A DNA stretch of 21,154 nt. It comes from Zygnema cylindricum (lineage: Eukaryota; Streptophyta; Zygnematophyceae; Zygnematales; Zygnemataceae). Below, piece after piece: positions 7,498-15,905 of this stretch (its first letter is position 1; each line of letters begins with the position of its first letter). A program made the translations under genes and the position numbers. The stretch is from assembly GCA_037447655.1 (NCBI GenBank), contig JBBHKE010001781.1:126001-147154 (forward strand), given 5' to 3'. The notes under the pieces are model-generated. The model was not told the origin of the DNA. It saw only the letters and a list, made by a program, of their open reading frames with translations, and did no database searches.

Positions 7498-8270
7498 TGT
7501 TGTTCTACAACCACCGGTGTAGGTGGAGGAGCAACAGTACTAGTAGAAGTAGACATGATATACTCTCAACCCTATCAAGAATCTTACCAAACAGTTGTTC
7601 TTAAGTGCTCACCAATTCTTATACAAGCATCCAAACCTCAAACAACTCTATCAAAATATAGAGTAGCATAAACAATAACAACTCCCAAAGTTTCAGCACA
7701 ATTGACCCAACAACACTCAAGATATAATACTCAGAAGTTTCCCAAAAACTGTTTGCAGTTTTACTACTTGGAAGTCTGGGTACATAATATGTTCTGAGTC
7801 CTAAGTCTTATACTTGTGTTGAACTGGCAATGCCAGTGTACTTGGGAGGTACGTCACACCACCAAGCTACCACTAATCTGTCAAGCAACCACTACTCTAT
7901 CACTAAGCTACCATTGAGCTATCACTAAGCTACCACTTAGTTACCCACTAAGTTACCATTTAGTTACCCACTAAGTTAACTAGAATCCTATCTATCGCAA
8001 TTGCTCTATCTGTACACAATCACATTAAGAATATCAGACGTTGCGTTAATCGTACGGACCATATCAAATATAATCGTGGTTGCGTTGTCTTGTCTGTATT
8101 GTAGCTTCGCTGCTCTGCTGCTCTTATGCTGCGCTGCTCAGCTATTGCGCTGCTCTGCTGTATAGCAGCTGCGCTGCTCTTCTGTATAGCAGCTGCTCTG
8201 CTGTATAGCAGCTATATAGTTGCTGCGCTGTTGCGCTGCTCTGAGACTGAAAGCTTTCCAAAAGACAACA
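7498..8270 (-). repeat. 3' LTR of the Copia element (773 bp)
   Basis: Bounded by TAAAT on the left and the polypurine tract on the right. It contains, in plus coordinates, the gag-start codons near 7498-7556, an imperfect tandem of GCTACCACTAA-like units at about 7862-7975, and a GCTGC/TATAGCAGC-rich tract at about 8105-8245. Confidence 0.93.
7862..7980. repeat. Imperfect 10-14 bp tandem repeats in 3' LTR
   Basis: Units such as GCTACCACTAA, GCTATCACTAA and GTTACCCACTAA alternate through this stretch. The same block is at about 12735-12855 in the 5' LTR with different unit order, so it evolves by slippage. It is absent from the solo LTR at 13252-14088. Confidence 0.7.
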
Positions 8271-8282
8271 CTCCCCAAAAGC
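8271..8282 (-). promoter_or_regulatory. Copia polypurine tract
   Basis: Minus strand GCTTTTGGGGAG ends directly before TGTTGTC of the 3' LTR. Confidence 0.75.
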
Positions 8283-8335
8283 TTTAGACTCAGTATACCA
8301 GAGTAGCTGCGGTGATAAACTAGCGCAGTATCGCA

Positions 8336-8453
8336 GCATAGCAATATAGCAATTAGCAAGTCACTTAGTCCCACTGCCTCTCCGGTGGACTTATAGCAGC
8401 GTGGCAATATAGCAGTGCAGCAATTCAACTATTCACTTAATCCCACTGCGTCC
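8336..8453 (-). repeat. Duplicated 3' end of pol and untranslated region
   Basis: The minus-strand segment GCAGTGGGATTAAGTGA (last pol codons, near 8430-8450) plus following bases recurs as GCAGTGGGACTAAGTGA near 8362-8380, about 70 bp further on, each followed by GCTATATTGC-type sequence. This looks like a local tandem duplication at the pol/UTR junction. Confidence 0.55.
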
Positions 8454-9075
8454 CTACAATACTTCAGCTTAGGAGCAAGAAGAGCTTTAGTGAGCATATC
8501 TGCTATCATTTTTGCATCTGGTAAATAATATAATTTAATCACTCTAGAGAACACTTTTTCTCTTACAAAGTGTAATCGTACATCCATGTGCTTGCTTTTG
8601 AAGTGATGAATCGAATTAGAAGCAATGGCAATGGCAGCCTGGTTATCACACCAGATCACCTATGGGCCAACTTGCATGTATCCTAGTTCTTGTAATATGG
8701 ATTTTACCCATAAGAGTTATTTGAGGGCCGAGCTTGCTGCCATATATTCGGACTCCATTGTCGACTGTGCTGTCACCTTTTGAAGTTCGCTGCTCCAACA
8801 GCAAGTACCGTTCCCAATTTGTAGAACGAATCTCGTGGTGGATTTCCGGCTTGGTATGTTGCTATAGCTTGCATCACTCCACGTTTGCAGTTTTAGTTCT
8901 CCTCAGCCTAGCGTGAGTTTGATGTCTCTGGTTCCGGCCAAATATCTTAAGACTCTCCTTGCTGCATCAAAGTCAGATTTTCTCGGATTCTCTAGATTCC
9001 TGCTCAGTACCTCGACTGCTGCAGCAATGTCAGGACGGGTACAATTCATGTAATATATTAAGCTTCCCTTCATCT
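8426..9075 (-). pseudogene. Copia RT distal part and RNase H remnant
   Basis: One frame runs from the NCTRPDIAAAV block of distal RT (near 9050) to the stop at 8426-8428. RNase H residues are visible in TWSDASY (about 8873-8893), STMESEY (about 8744-8764) and the Asp of WCDNQAAIAIAS (about 8620-8655). In-frame stops interrupt it at 8903-8905, 8717-8719 and 8660-8662. The tail ends with MIADMLTKALL and KLKYCRDAVGL, as in the fragment at 1-816. Its upstream edge is a deletion junction near 9075 that removes the stretch linking the RT core to this part, roughly 50-60 codons compared with the first fragment. Confidence 0.9.
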
Positions 9076-9854
9076 AACATGTTTCCAATAGCCTCCTTTT
9101 GAGTCAGTTTTATTACTTTCTTATCTTTGTCCCTCTCTACCTAAATACCCAAAATATATTTGCCTCACCGAGGTCTTTCATCTCGAACCGTGAGTTTAGA
9201 GCAGTTTTGATTTTGTTAATTTTAGCCATTGATTTGCTAATTAATAGTAAATCATCTACATACACCACTATATACACTATCCCATTTTCACCTTTCAGAA
9301 CGTAGACAGAGTGATCAGAACTTATCCTGTGAAATCCTAGGCTTGTCAAGAATTCATCAAGCTTAAAATTCCACTGTCTGGGGGCTTGTTTTAGGCCGTA
9401 CAGAGATTTTAGCAACTTGCATACTAAGTGCTCTTTTCCTGGTTCTGCATACTTTTCAGGAAGCTGTATGTAAATGGTCTCTTCTAGTTCTCTATGCAAA
9501 AAGGCTGTATTTTCATCCATTTGATGTATTTCCATATCTTCTATAGTAGCTAGGGACAGCAAAATCCTAACTGTCGGAAATCTTACAACTGGAGAAAATG
9601 TTTATTCAAAATCGATTCCTTCCTTTTTATTATACCCTTTTGCCACAAGTCTGGCCTTATAATGTTCAATGGTGTTATTGGGATTTAACGTCACCTTGAA
9701 TACCCATTTGCTGCCGATTGCTTTTCGATCCGGAGGAAGGTCCACAAGCTCTCATGTTTGAGCCTCCATGATGGACTTCATTTCGTCGTTTGCTGCGTCG
9801 ATCCAGTGATTCCGTTCTGGTGATGAGAAGGCCTCTTGAATGGTGAAAGGCTCC
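9076..9854 (-). pseudogene. Copia reverse transcriptase core remnant
   Basis: RNA-dependent DNA polymerase remnant. In reading order it shows the EPFTIQEAF entry block (about 9830-9854), KARLVAKGY, TFSPVVR, MDENTAFLHREL carrying the first catalytic Asp, YGLKQAPRQW, and YVDDLLLI at about 9239-9262 with the catalytic Asp pair. Stops occur at 9752-9754 (ACATGAGAG, where Trp is usual) and 9602-9604 (GAATAAACA). A frameshift near 9155 is followed by a further stop near 9140-9150, then VERDKDKK and the QKEAIGNML block, before the deletion near 9075. Catalytic residues are present but the frame is broken. Confidence 0.93.
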
Positions 9855-10347
9855 CTTGAGGTTGCCGAGTAGGCAAAGTGAGAACTTCCTTGCAGGCGAC
9901 TGCTGGAACTCCTTCCCCCTGGAAATTCTGAGGCGGAGATCGTCGGATGGCGCGCATTGCGCTGATTGCGCTGGTTGCGATCCGTGTGTATTGACCGCAG
10001 GTTGTCCGGTTGGAACTGAACTTGTGGAGGAACCTGGAGAGAGGCGGACTCCGGAGTCACAACCGGAGAATGATGCATCTGCGGGACAATTTCTTGCATG
10101 CAATCAAAAATGACATATTCCTGTACCTTTTGCTGCTTTTGCTGCTCTGTCATTTTAAATAAATCTACGGAGACAAGCTCATCCTTTACAATTATATTTC
10201 GTGCTACAATTATTTTTTGCCTCTGAAACACAAAGACTTGATAACCTTTTGAGTGATCGTCATATCCTAACAAAATACCCGGTAGTCCCTTTGGTTCCAT
10301 TTTCCATCTATCTGTGGACGTATCCAATATAAAGCATTGACTACCAA
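9855..10347 (-). pseudogene. Copia integrase C-terminal region and linker
   Basis: The region includes DRWKMEPKGLPGILLGYD and SKGYQVFVF, the conserved Copia integrase C-terminal block, then a variable Gln/Ser/Pro-rich linker leading to RT. The frame differs by one base from the upstream integrase core: a missing base near 10346-10350 (at the HFKV-L junction) explains the shift. Same polyprotein as its neighbours. Confidence 0.88.
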
Positions 10348-11335
10348 GACTTTAAAATGGCTAACATCTGGTTTGATACCTGTCCAAATCTCATAAGGAG
10401 TAGTGTCTACCGATCTAGATCCTATCCTATTTTTAATATAAACCGCACAATTAAGAGCCTCAGCCCAGAATTTCGGATCCACATTCTTATCTGCGAGCAT
10501 TGACCTGGAGCTCTCTGTGAGAGTTCTATTTAGTATTTCGGACACCCCATTTTGTTCCGGTGAATATGGAACAGTTAATAAATGACTGACACCTTATTCG
10601 AGTAAAAAGGTTTCAGATTCTTTCGATGTATATTCACCACCATTGTCCGATCTGAGCTGCAAAATAGTAAATTATGAAGTTTTTCAACCCATGCTTTATA
10701 GTGTTTGAAGTGACCAAACACTTCACTCTTTTCCTTCATGAAGTAAACCTTTGTAAACCTGGAGAAATCACGTGTGAAGGTGACCATGTATTTCATCCCC
10801 CCGGCAGATGGAACCTTCGCAAGACTAAAAACATCCGAATGAATTTGTTGCAGCAGTTTCGTTGACCGATGCTCTGACTCCTTAGGAAATGGTAATCGGT
10901 GGATTTTGCCTAAAGCACAACCATCACAAGTTTTGACCGGCTCATCTGTGAGTGATACACCATCTATTTTTCTAGCAAGGACCATTTTCTTCAAACTATC
11001 ATAGTTTACATGGCCTAATCTTTTATGCCACAACTCGTCTGAGTGCAAAACACCGGAGTACAAAACATCATTTTCCTTTGTATTAGCCATATCCATGCGA
11101 TACATCTTGCTACTATCTCTAGTACCTGTAACTACAACCTTGCCGTTTTTGCTAACAACCTGCCGACCGTTTTTCAAACTAACCTCAAAGACTTTACTCT
11201 CAACCAACGACGTAGAAAACAGATTTTTCTTAAAGTCAGGCACAAAAAAGACATTGTGAAGAGTCCTTTCAATTGCTTTTCCATCCACATCAACTAGCAA
11301 GGACACATCACCCATTGCACGAGTTTGGACACTTA
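10348..11335 (-). pseudogene. Copia pre-integrase zinc finger and integrase core remnant
   Basis: In order: LHNVFFVPDFKKNLFS, then the HHCC zinc-binding region (LWHKRLGHVNYDSL and CDGCALGK), then the integrase core with HSDV for the first acidic residue, and a second in RSDNGG, which is read only after a frameshift near 10665 within the open stretch 10575-11315. A second shift rejoins the frame of 10267-10545, which holds EQNGVSE with the catalytic Glu region and PYEIWTGIKPDVSHFKV. The DDE-type residues are thus traceable but split over frames. Confidence 0.92.
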
Positions 11336-11605
11336 TTCCACAGGCATAATAAATATTTTTCTCCGGCGTTGTTTCTTATTTTTGAATATGGCCTTGTTCC
11401 AACACATATGGGCTGACGCTCCTGTATCCATAATCCATCCAGGGTCCTTTGCGCCTTCCATTGCTGCCGCCATAACGAATAGATCCGTGTCGTCCTCCTC
11501 AGAAAATGTTAGAGTCTCGTCTTGGAGTGATGAAGAAGCTGAAAACAGTGCATTTCCACGAGGTGTAGGCCTCGTGAAGCTTTTGTAAAACAGACTTTTT
11601 GCCAT
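11333..11605 (-). pseudogene. Copia aspartic protease remnant
   Basis: The open stretch contains WIMDTGASAHMC, the Copia protease active-site motif D-T-G-A-S, near residues 57-69. It is out of frame with gag upstream and ends at TAA about 20 codons later, out of frame with the pre-integrase region, so frameshifts lie on both sides (near 11610 and 11340). Confidence 0.9.
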
Positions 11606-11649
11606 TGCGACCTGTATAAACCTATATCGTTAGCTTGTTAAAGTTTAGG

Positions 11650-12429
11650 ACAGAATTTGTATCCATGACCTCTCTCACTACATTAAAAACATACAGTAAT
11701 TGATTGTCTATTTCCACCCTGATTAAACTGTCTAAACTAGGTAAACTGATTACGTTGCTGATTAAATTGACCTTTTTTCCCAAAGTCTGAATTAAAAGCC
11801 TCTACTTGCTCAACATTGAGAATATTAGATGTAGCTTCCTCTTCTAGTAAAATATTGATGGCTAACTGTAAAGTCCAGCTAGCTTTATCTTTCTGTTTGA
11901 GTATGTCAGATGCTCCTTTCATACTACGAGGGAGACCCCGCATGAGCAATGCTGCCTGTTGAAACTGAGGAAACACCCCACCGGCACAAGCATGTGCATC
12001 TACAAGAATACGAAATTTGTTATAATATTCAGCCATTGTACCGCCAGTGTACCTATAGTCCCAAATTTTTCCAGCGAATAGAAGCTCTTCGTGAACATTG
12101 GCCTTTTCATAATCACTTTTAATGGATTTCCAGATATCAATTGCCTTTTTCATTTTTATCCGAGACATAGCTAAGTCCTTAAATATACAAAAATTCAAAA
12201 TAGAACGAGCCTGCGTATTTTTCTTAGACCATGACAGATCAGATTCATCCAGAGAACCATCCAAAATATCCAAAAGATTGACATTTTCAAAATGTGTCTC
12301 CACCATATCCGCCCAGTAAATATACTTATCCCCAGAAAAGATAGGAATTCTTGATGACAGGCCCATAACCTGTTGTTCTACAACCACCGGTGCAGGTGGA
12401 GGAGCAGCAATAGTAGTAGAAGTAGACAT
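11650..12429 (-). pseudogene. Copia gag remnant with interrupted zinc knuckle
   Basis: The first 230 codons (12429-11737) form a UBN2/Copia-type gag: a Thr/Pro-rich start, IPIFSGDKYIYWADMVE near residues 29-45, WKSIKSDYEKANVHE, and the YNKFRILVD block. After TAG at 11737-11739 the same frame continues to a CCHC zinc knuckle at 11650-11691 (C-x2-C-x4-H-x4-C, SERGH visible), itself cut by a TAA between its first two cysteines; a third stop follows. The ATG and first ~20 codons lie in the LTR and the next codons are the primer site, so the reading frame crosses the LTR/PBS junction. The homologous leader remains open in all three LTR copies. Confidence 0.92.
12353..12370 (-). promoter_or_regulatory. 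Copia primer binding site (tRNA-iMet anticodon-arm type)
   Basis: Directly after the LTR end ACAACA the minus strand reads GGTTATGGGCC. Its complement GGCCCATAACC equals the eukaryotic initiator tRNA-Met anticodon stem-loop. Drosophila copia and yeast Ty5 use such an internal half-tRNA primer. The usual TGGTATCAGAGC site is not present. Confidence 0.8.
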
Positions 12430-13163
12430 GATACACTCTCAGAAGCTATCAAGAATCCTACCAAACAGTTGTTCTTAAGTGCTCACCAATTCTTATACAA
12501 GCATCCAAACCTCACACTACTCTATCAAAATATAGAGTAGCATAAACACTGACAACTCCGAAAGTTTCAGCACAGGTGACCCAACAACACTCTAGATATA
12601 ATACTCAGAAGTTTTCCAAAAACTATCAGCAGTTTTACTACTTGGAAGTCTGGGTACATAATATGTTGTGAGTCCTAAGTCTTATACTTGTGTTGAACTG
12701 GAAATGCCAGTGTACTTGGGAGGTACGTCAAACCACCAAGCTACCACTAATCTGTCAAGCTACCACTAAGCTATCACTACGCTACCACTGAGCTATCACT
12801 AAGCTACCATTGAGTTACCCAATAAGTTACCACTGAGTTACCCACTAAGTTTACTAGAATTGTATCTATCGCAATTGCTCTATGTATACATAATAACATT
12901 AAGAATATGAGACGCTGCGTTGACCGTACAGACCATATCAAATATAATCGTGGTTGTGTTGTCTTGTCTGTATTGCAGCTTCGCTGCTCTGCTGCTGCGC
13001 TACAGCGCTGCTCTGCTGCAGCGCTGCTCTGCTATATAGTAGCTGCTATGCTGTATAGCAGCTACGCTGCTCTTTCGTATAGCAGCTGCTCTGCTGTATA
13101 GCAGCTGTATAGTTGCTGCGCTATTGCGCTGCTCTAAGACTGAAAGCTTTCCAAAAGACAACA
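12371..13163 (-). repeat. 5' LTR of the Copia element (793 bp)
   Basis: Same structure as the 3' LTR, with the primer site on its left and TAAAT on its right. The gag ATG lies at 12427-12429, about 59 bp before the LTR end, so the first ~20 gag codons are LTR sequence. A GCTACCACTAA-like tandem lies at about 12735-12850 and a GCTGC-rich tract at about 12977-13135. Confidence 0.93.
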
Positions 13164-13168
13164 TAAAT
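13164..13168. repeat. Target site duplication TAAAT (right)
   Basis: Matching partner of 7493-7497, adjoining the 5' LTR of the minus-strand element. Confidence 0.9.
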
Positions 13169-13246
13169 TACACAAACAGTTAGCGATAACAAGAATTGTA
13201 ACCTAAATTACACAAATTGTTAGCGATAACAATTTTTTTTTACCTA

Positions 13247-13251
13247 AATTA
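13247..13251. repeat. Target site duplication AATTA (left of solo LTR)
   Basis: AATTA precedes the solo LTR and is repeated at 14089-14093. Removal restores CCTAAATTACCCAAACTG. Confidence 0.88.
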
Positions 13252-13779
13252 TGTTGTTCTACAACCACCAGTGCAGGTGGAGGAGCAGCAGTAGTAGTAG
13301 AAGTAGACATGATACACTCTTAGAAGCTATCAAGAATCCTACCAAACAGCTGTTCTTAAGTGATCACCAATTCTTATACAAGCATCCAAATCTCACAAAA
13401 CTCTATCAGAATATAGAGTAACATAAACACTGACAACTCCCAAAGTTTCAGCACAACTGACCAAACAACACTCAAGATATAATACTCAGAAGTTTCCCAA
13501 AAACTGTTTGCATTTTACTACTTGGAAGTCTGGATACATAAAAATGCTCTAAGTCCTAAGTCTTATACTTTCGGTGTTCTACCGCCGATAACAGTGTACC
13601 TGAGAGGTACGTCCAGAATCATTCCACCTACTGAGATCTACGTGTTCTTGATCGTGCCAACCCAATCCATCATTGTACAGTCAATATTACTCAGAATCTA
13701 TATTAAGTTACTGTACAAATACTTCTCGGCTAAGTCACTTGTGATACTCTTATGAATCTCGTCCGTTGACTAGATTCAT

Positions 13780-13935
13780 ATTAATCGCAGCTGCGTTGTC
13801 CCGCACCGGATCACATTTATATCACCCGCGGCTGCGGTGTCCTACACCAAATCATATCCAAGATAGTAGCAGTTGCGTTGTCTGTACGGATCTTATCCAA
13901 AGTGACCACAGCTGCGTTTGTCCTGTCAGTATCGC
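13780..13935. repeat. About four ~40-bp tandem units in the solo LTR
   Basis: Related segments contain GCAGCTGCGTTGTC, GCGGCTGCGGTGTC, GCAGTTGCGTTGTC and ACAGCTGCGTTTGTC, with ATCATATCCAA-like linkers. The full-length element's LTRs have a single such unit (GTGGTTGCGTTGTC near 8080), so this is a local expansion. Confidence 0.7.
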
Positions 13936-14062
13936 TGCTTCGCTGTTGCGCTGCTCTGCTGCTGCGCTGCTGCGCAGCTCTGCTGTATAGCAGCTGCGCT
14001 GCTCTTCCGTATAGCAGCTGCGATGCTATCTGTATAGTTGCTGCGCTGCTGCGCTGCTCTAA
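13936..14062. repeat. GCTGC-rich hairpin-prone tract in LTR
   Basis: Repeated GCTGCGCTGCTCTGCTG and TATAGCAGCTG pieces, containing self-complementary CTGCTGTATAGCAG. Counterparts occur at about 8105-8245 and 12977-13135 with different unit numbers. Confidence 0.7.
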
Positions 14063-14088
14063 GACTGAGAGCTTTCCAAAAGACAACA

Positions 14089-14093
14089 AATTA
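14089..14093. repeat. Target site duplication AATTA (right of solo LTR)
   Basis: Matching partner of 13247-13251. Confidence 0.88.
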
Positions 14094-15300
14094 CCCAAAC
14101 TGTTAGCAATAACAGGAATAATTACCTAAATAACAAAAACAGTTAGCGATAACAAGAATTGTTACCTAAATAACACAAACTGTTAGCGATAACAAGAATT
14201 GTTACCTTAATTACACAAACAATTAGCGATAACAAGAATTGTTGCCTAAATTACACAAACAGTTAGCGATAACAAAAATTGTTACCTAAACTAAACAAAC
14301 TATAGCAATAACAAGAATTGTTACCCTAATTACACAAATAGATAGCAATAACAAGAATTGTAACCTAAATAACACAAACTATTAGCAATCATAGGAATTG
14401 TTACCTAAATTACACAATTAGTTAGCGATAACAAGAATTGTTACCTAAATAACACAAATTGTTAGCGATAACAAGAATTGTTACCTAAATAACACAAACT
14501 GTAAGCGATATCTAGAATTGTTACCTAAATTACAGAAACTGTTAGCGATAACAAGAATTGTGACCTAAATTACACAAACTGTTAGCTATAACAAGTATTC
14601 TAACATAAATTACACAAACTGTTAGCCATAACAAGAATTGTTATCTAAATTACACAAAGAGTTAGCAATAACAAGTATTGTAACCTAAATTACAGAAACA
14701 CTTAGCGATAACAAGAATTGTCACCTAAATTACACAAACAATTAGCGATAACAAGAATTGTTACCTAATTTACACAAACAATTAGCGATAAAAAAAATTC
14801 TAACCTAAATTACACAAATTGTTAGCGATTAAAAGAATTGTGACCTAAATTGCACAAACAGTTAACGATAACAATTTTTTTTACCTAAATTACACAAATA
14901 GTTTGCGATAACCAGAATTGTAACCTAAATTACACAAACTGTCTGCGTTAACAAGAATTATTACCTAAATTACACAAACTGTTAGCGATAACAATAATTG
15001 TTTCCTCAAATACACCAACAATTAGCGATACCAAGAATTATCACCATACTTACACAAACAATTCGCGATAATAAGAATTTTTACCTAAATCAAACAAACT
15101 GTAGCGATAACAAGAATTGTTACCTAAATTACACAAACAGTTAGCGATAACAGGAATTGTTATCTAACTTACACAAACTGTTTGCGATAAGAATAATTGT
15201 TACCTAAATTTTACAAACTGTTAGAGATAACAAGAATTGTAGCCTAAATTACACAAACTGTTAGCGATAATAAGAATTGTTACCTAAATTACACAAATTG

Positions 15301-15738
15301 TTAGCGATAACAAGACATTTTATCTAACTTACACAAACCGTTAACGCTAAAAAAAATGCTTACCTAACTAACACAAACTGTTAACGCTTACAAAAATGGT
15401 TACCTAAATTACACAAATTGTTAGTGATAATAAGAATTTTAACCTAAATTACATTAACACTTAGCGATAACAAGAATTGTTACCTAAATTACACAAACTA
15501 TTGGCGATAACAGGAATTGTTACCTAAATTACACAAATTGTTAGCGATAACAAGACATTTTATCTAACTTACACAAACCGTTAACGCTAACAAAAGTGGT
15601 TACCTAACTTACACAAACTGTTAGCGCTTACAAAAATGGTTACCTAAATTACACAAATTGTTATCGATAATAAGAATTTTAATCTAAATTACATAAACAC
15701 TTAGTGATAACAAAATTTACCTAAATTACACAAACTAT
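15301..15738 (+). repeat. 6-monomer higher-order repeat (240-bp period)
   Basis: The stretch 15301-15350, with the rare CAAGACATTTTATCTAAC and CCGTTAACGCTAA, recurs exactly 240 bp later at 15541-15590. The following marks (GCTTACAAAAATGG, AATAAGAATTTTAA, ACACTTAG, ACTATTGGC) recur in order. A related third copy lies at about 17485-17735. Confidence 0.8.
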
Positions 15739-15905
15739 TGGCAATGCTTGGGGTGTTACTAATAACAAGCTTTTTTTAATGTAAAATCGTTACCTAAATT
15801 AATATTAACATACTTGATAATTTACCTGGTACACAATACATTCCGTAATAATAATGCTTATAATTTACACACAAATTAATAATAATAGCGATGGTTACCT
15901 AAAAC
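15738..15905 (+). repeat. Degenerate island within the right satellite block
   Basis: After ACTATTGGC the sequence leaves the monomer pattern (GCAATGCTTGGGGTGTTAC, a T-run near 15771-15777, AT-rich filler) with only scattered pieces such as TTACCTAAATTA, and resumes at GCGATAACAAGAATTG near 15910. No gene or known element recognised. Confidence 0.65.

Larger units (their letters stand above)
7498..13163 (-). mobile_element. Full-length degenerate Ty1/copia retrotransposon
   Basis: A 5.67-kb element in minus orientation: 5' LTR 12371-13163, primer site 12353-12370, gag, protease, integrase, RT and RNase H in Copia order (integrase before RT), polypurine tract 8271-8282, 3' LTR 7498-8270, with 5-bp TAAAT duplications. 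LTR ends are TGTTGTCTTTTGG and GTAGAACAACA. The polyprotein is broken by at least eight stops, several frameshifts and one internal deletion. The gag start codon lies in the LTR, as in yeast Ty1. The two LTRs differ visibly (about 93% identical in the first 350 bp by eye), which suggests an old insertion. It cannot make its own proteins. Confidence 0.95.
13164..13251 (+). repeat. Satellite fragment between two Copia insertions
   Basis: About two 40-bp monomers in the same orientation as both flanking blocks, with a T-run variant (CAATTTTTTTTTACC) near 13230. Confidence 0.95.
13252..14088 (-). mobile_element. Solo LTR of the same Copia family (837 bp)
   Basis: Same ends as the full element (minus TGTTGTCTTTTGG...GTAGAACAACA) with its own AATTA duplication and no interior, so it arose by LTR-LTR recombination. 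The outer parts match the other LTRs, including the open gag-leader codons at 13252-13310. The middle (about 13575-13930) is different: instead of the GCTACCACTAA tandem it has unrelated sequence, then about four copies of a ~40-bp unit around GCAGCTGCGTTGTC (13780-13935), then the shared GCTGC-rich tract. Confidence 0.92.

Noticed and set aside
9675-10113. Minus frame 9675-10103 and plus frame 9856-10113
   Set aside because: Both are alternative-frame readings of the Copia integrase/RT linker; the tail of the minus one is the frame-shifted RT start.
12907-14129. Ser/Cys/Ala-rich small frames (12907-13101, 13766-13990, 13817-14098, 13878-14129, also 8138-8428)
   Set aside because: They are translations of the GCTGC-rich LTR tract and vary with its slippage.
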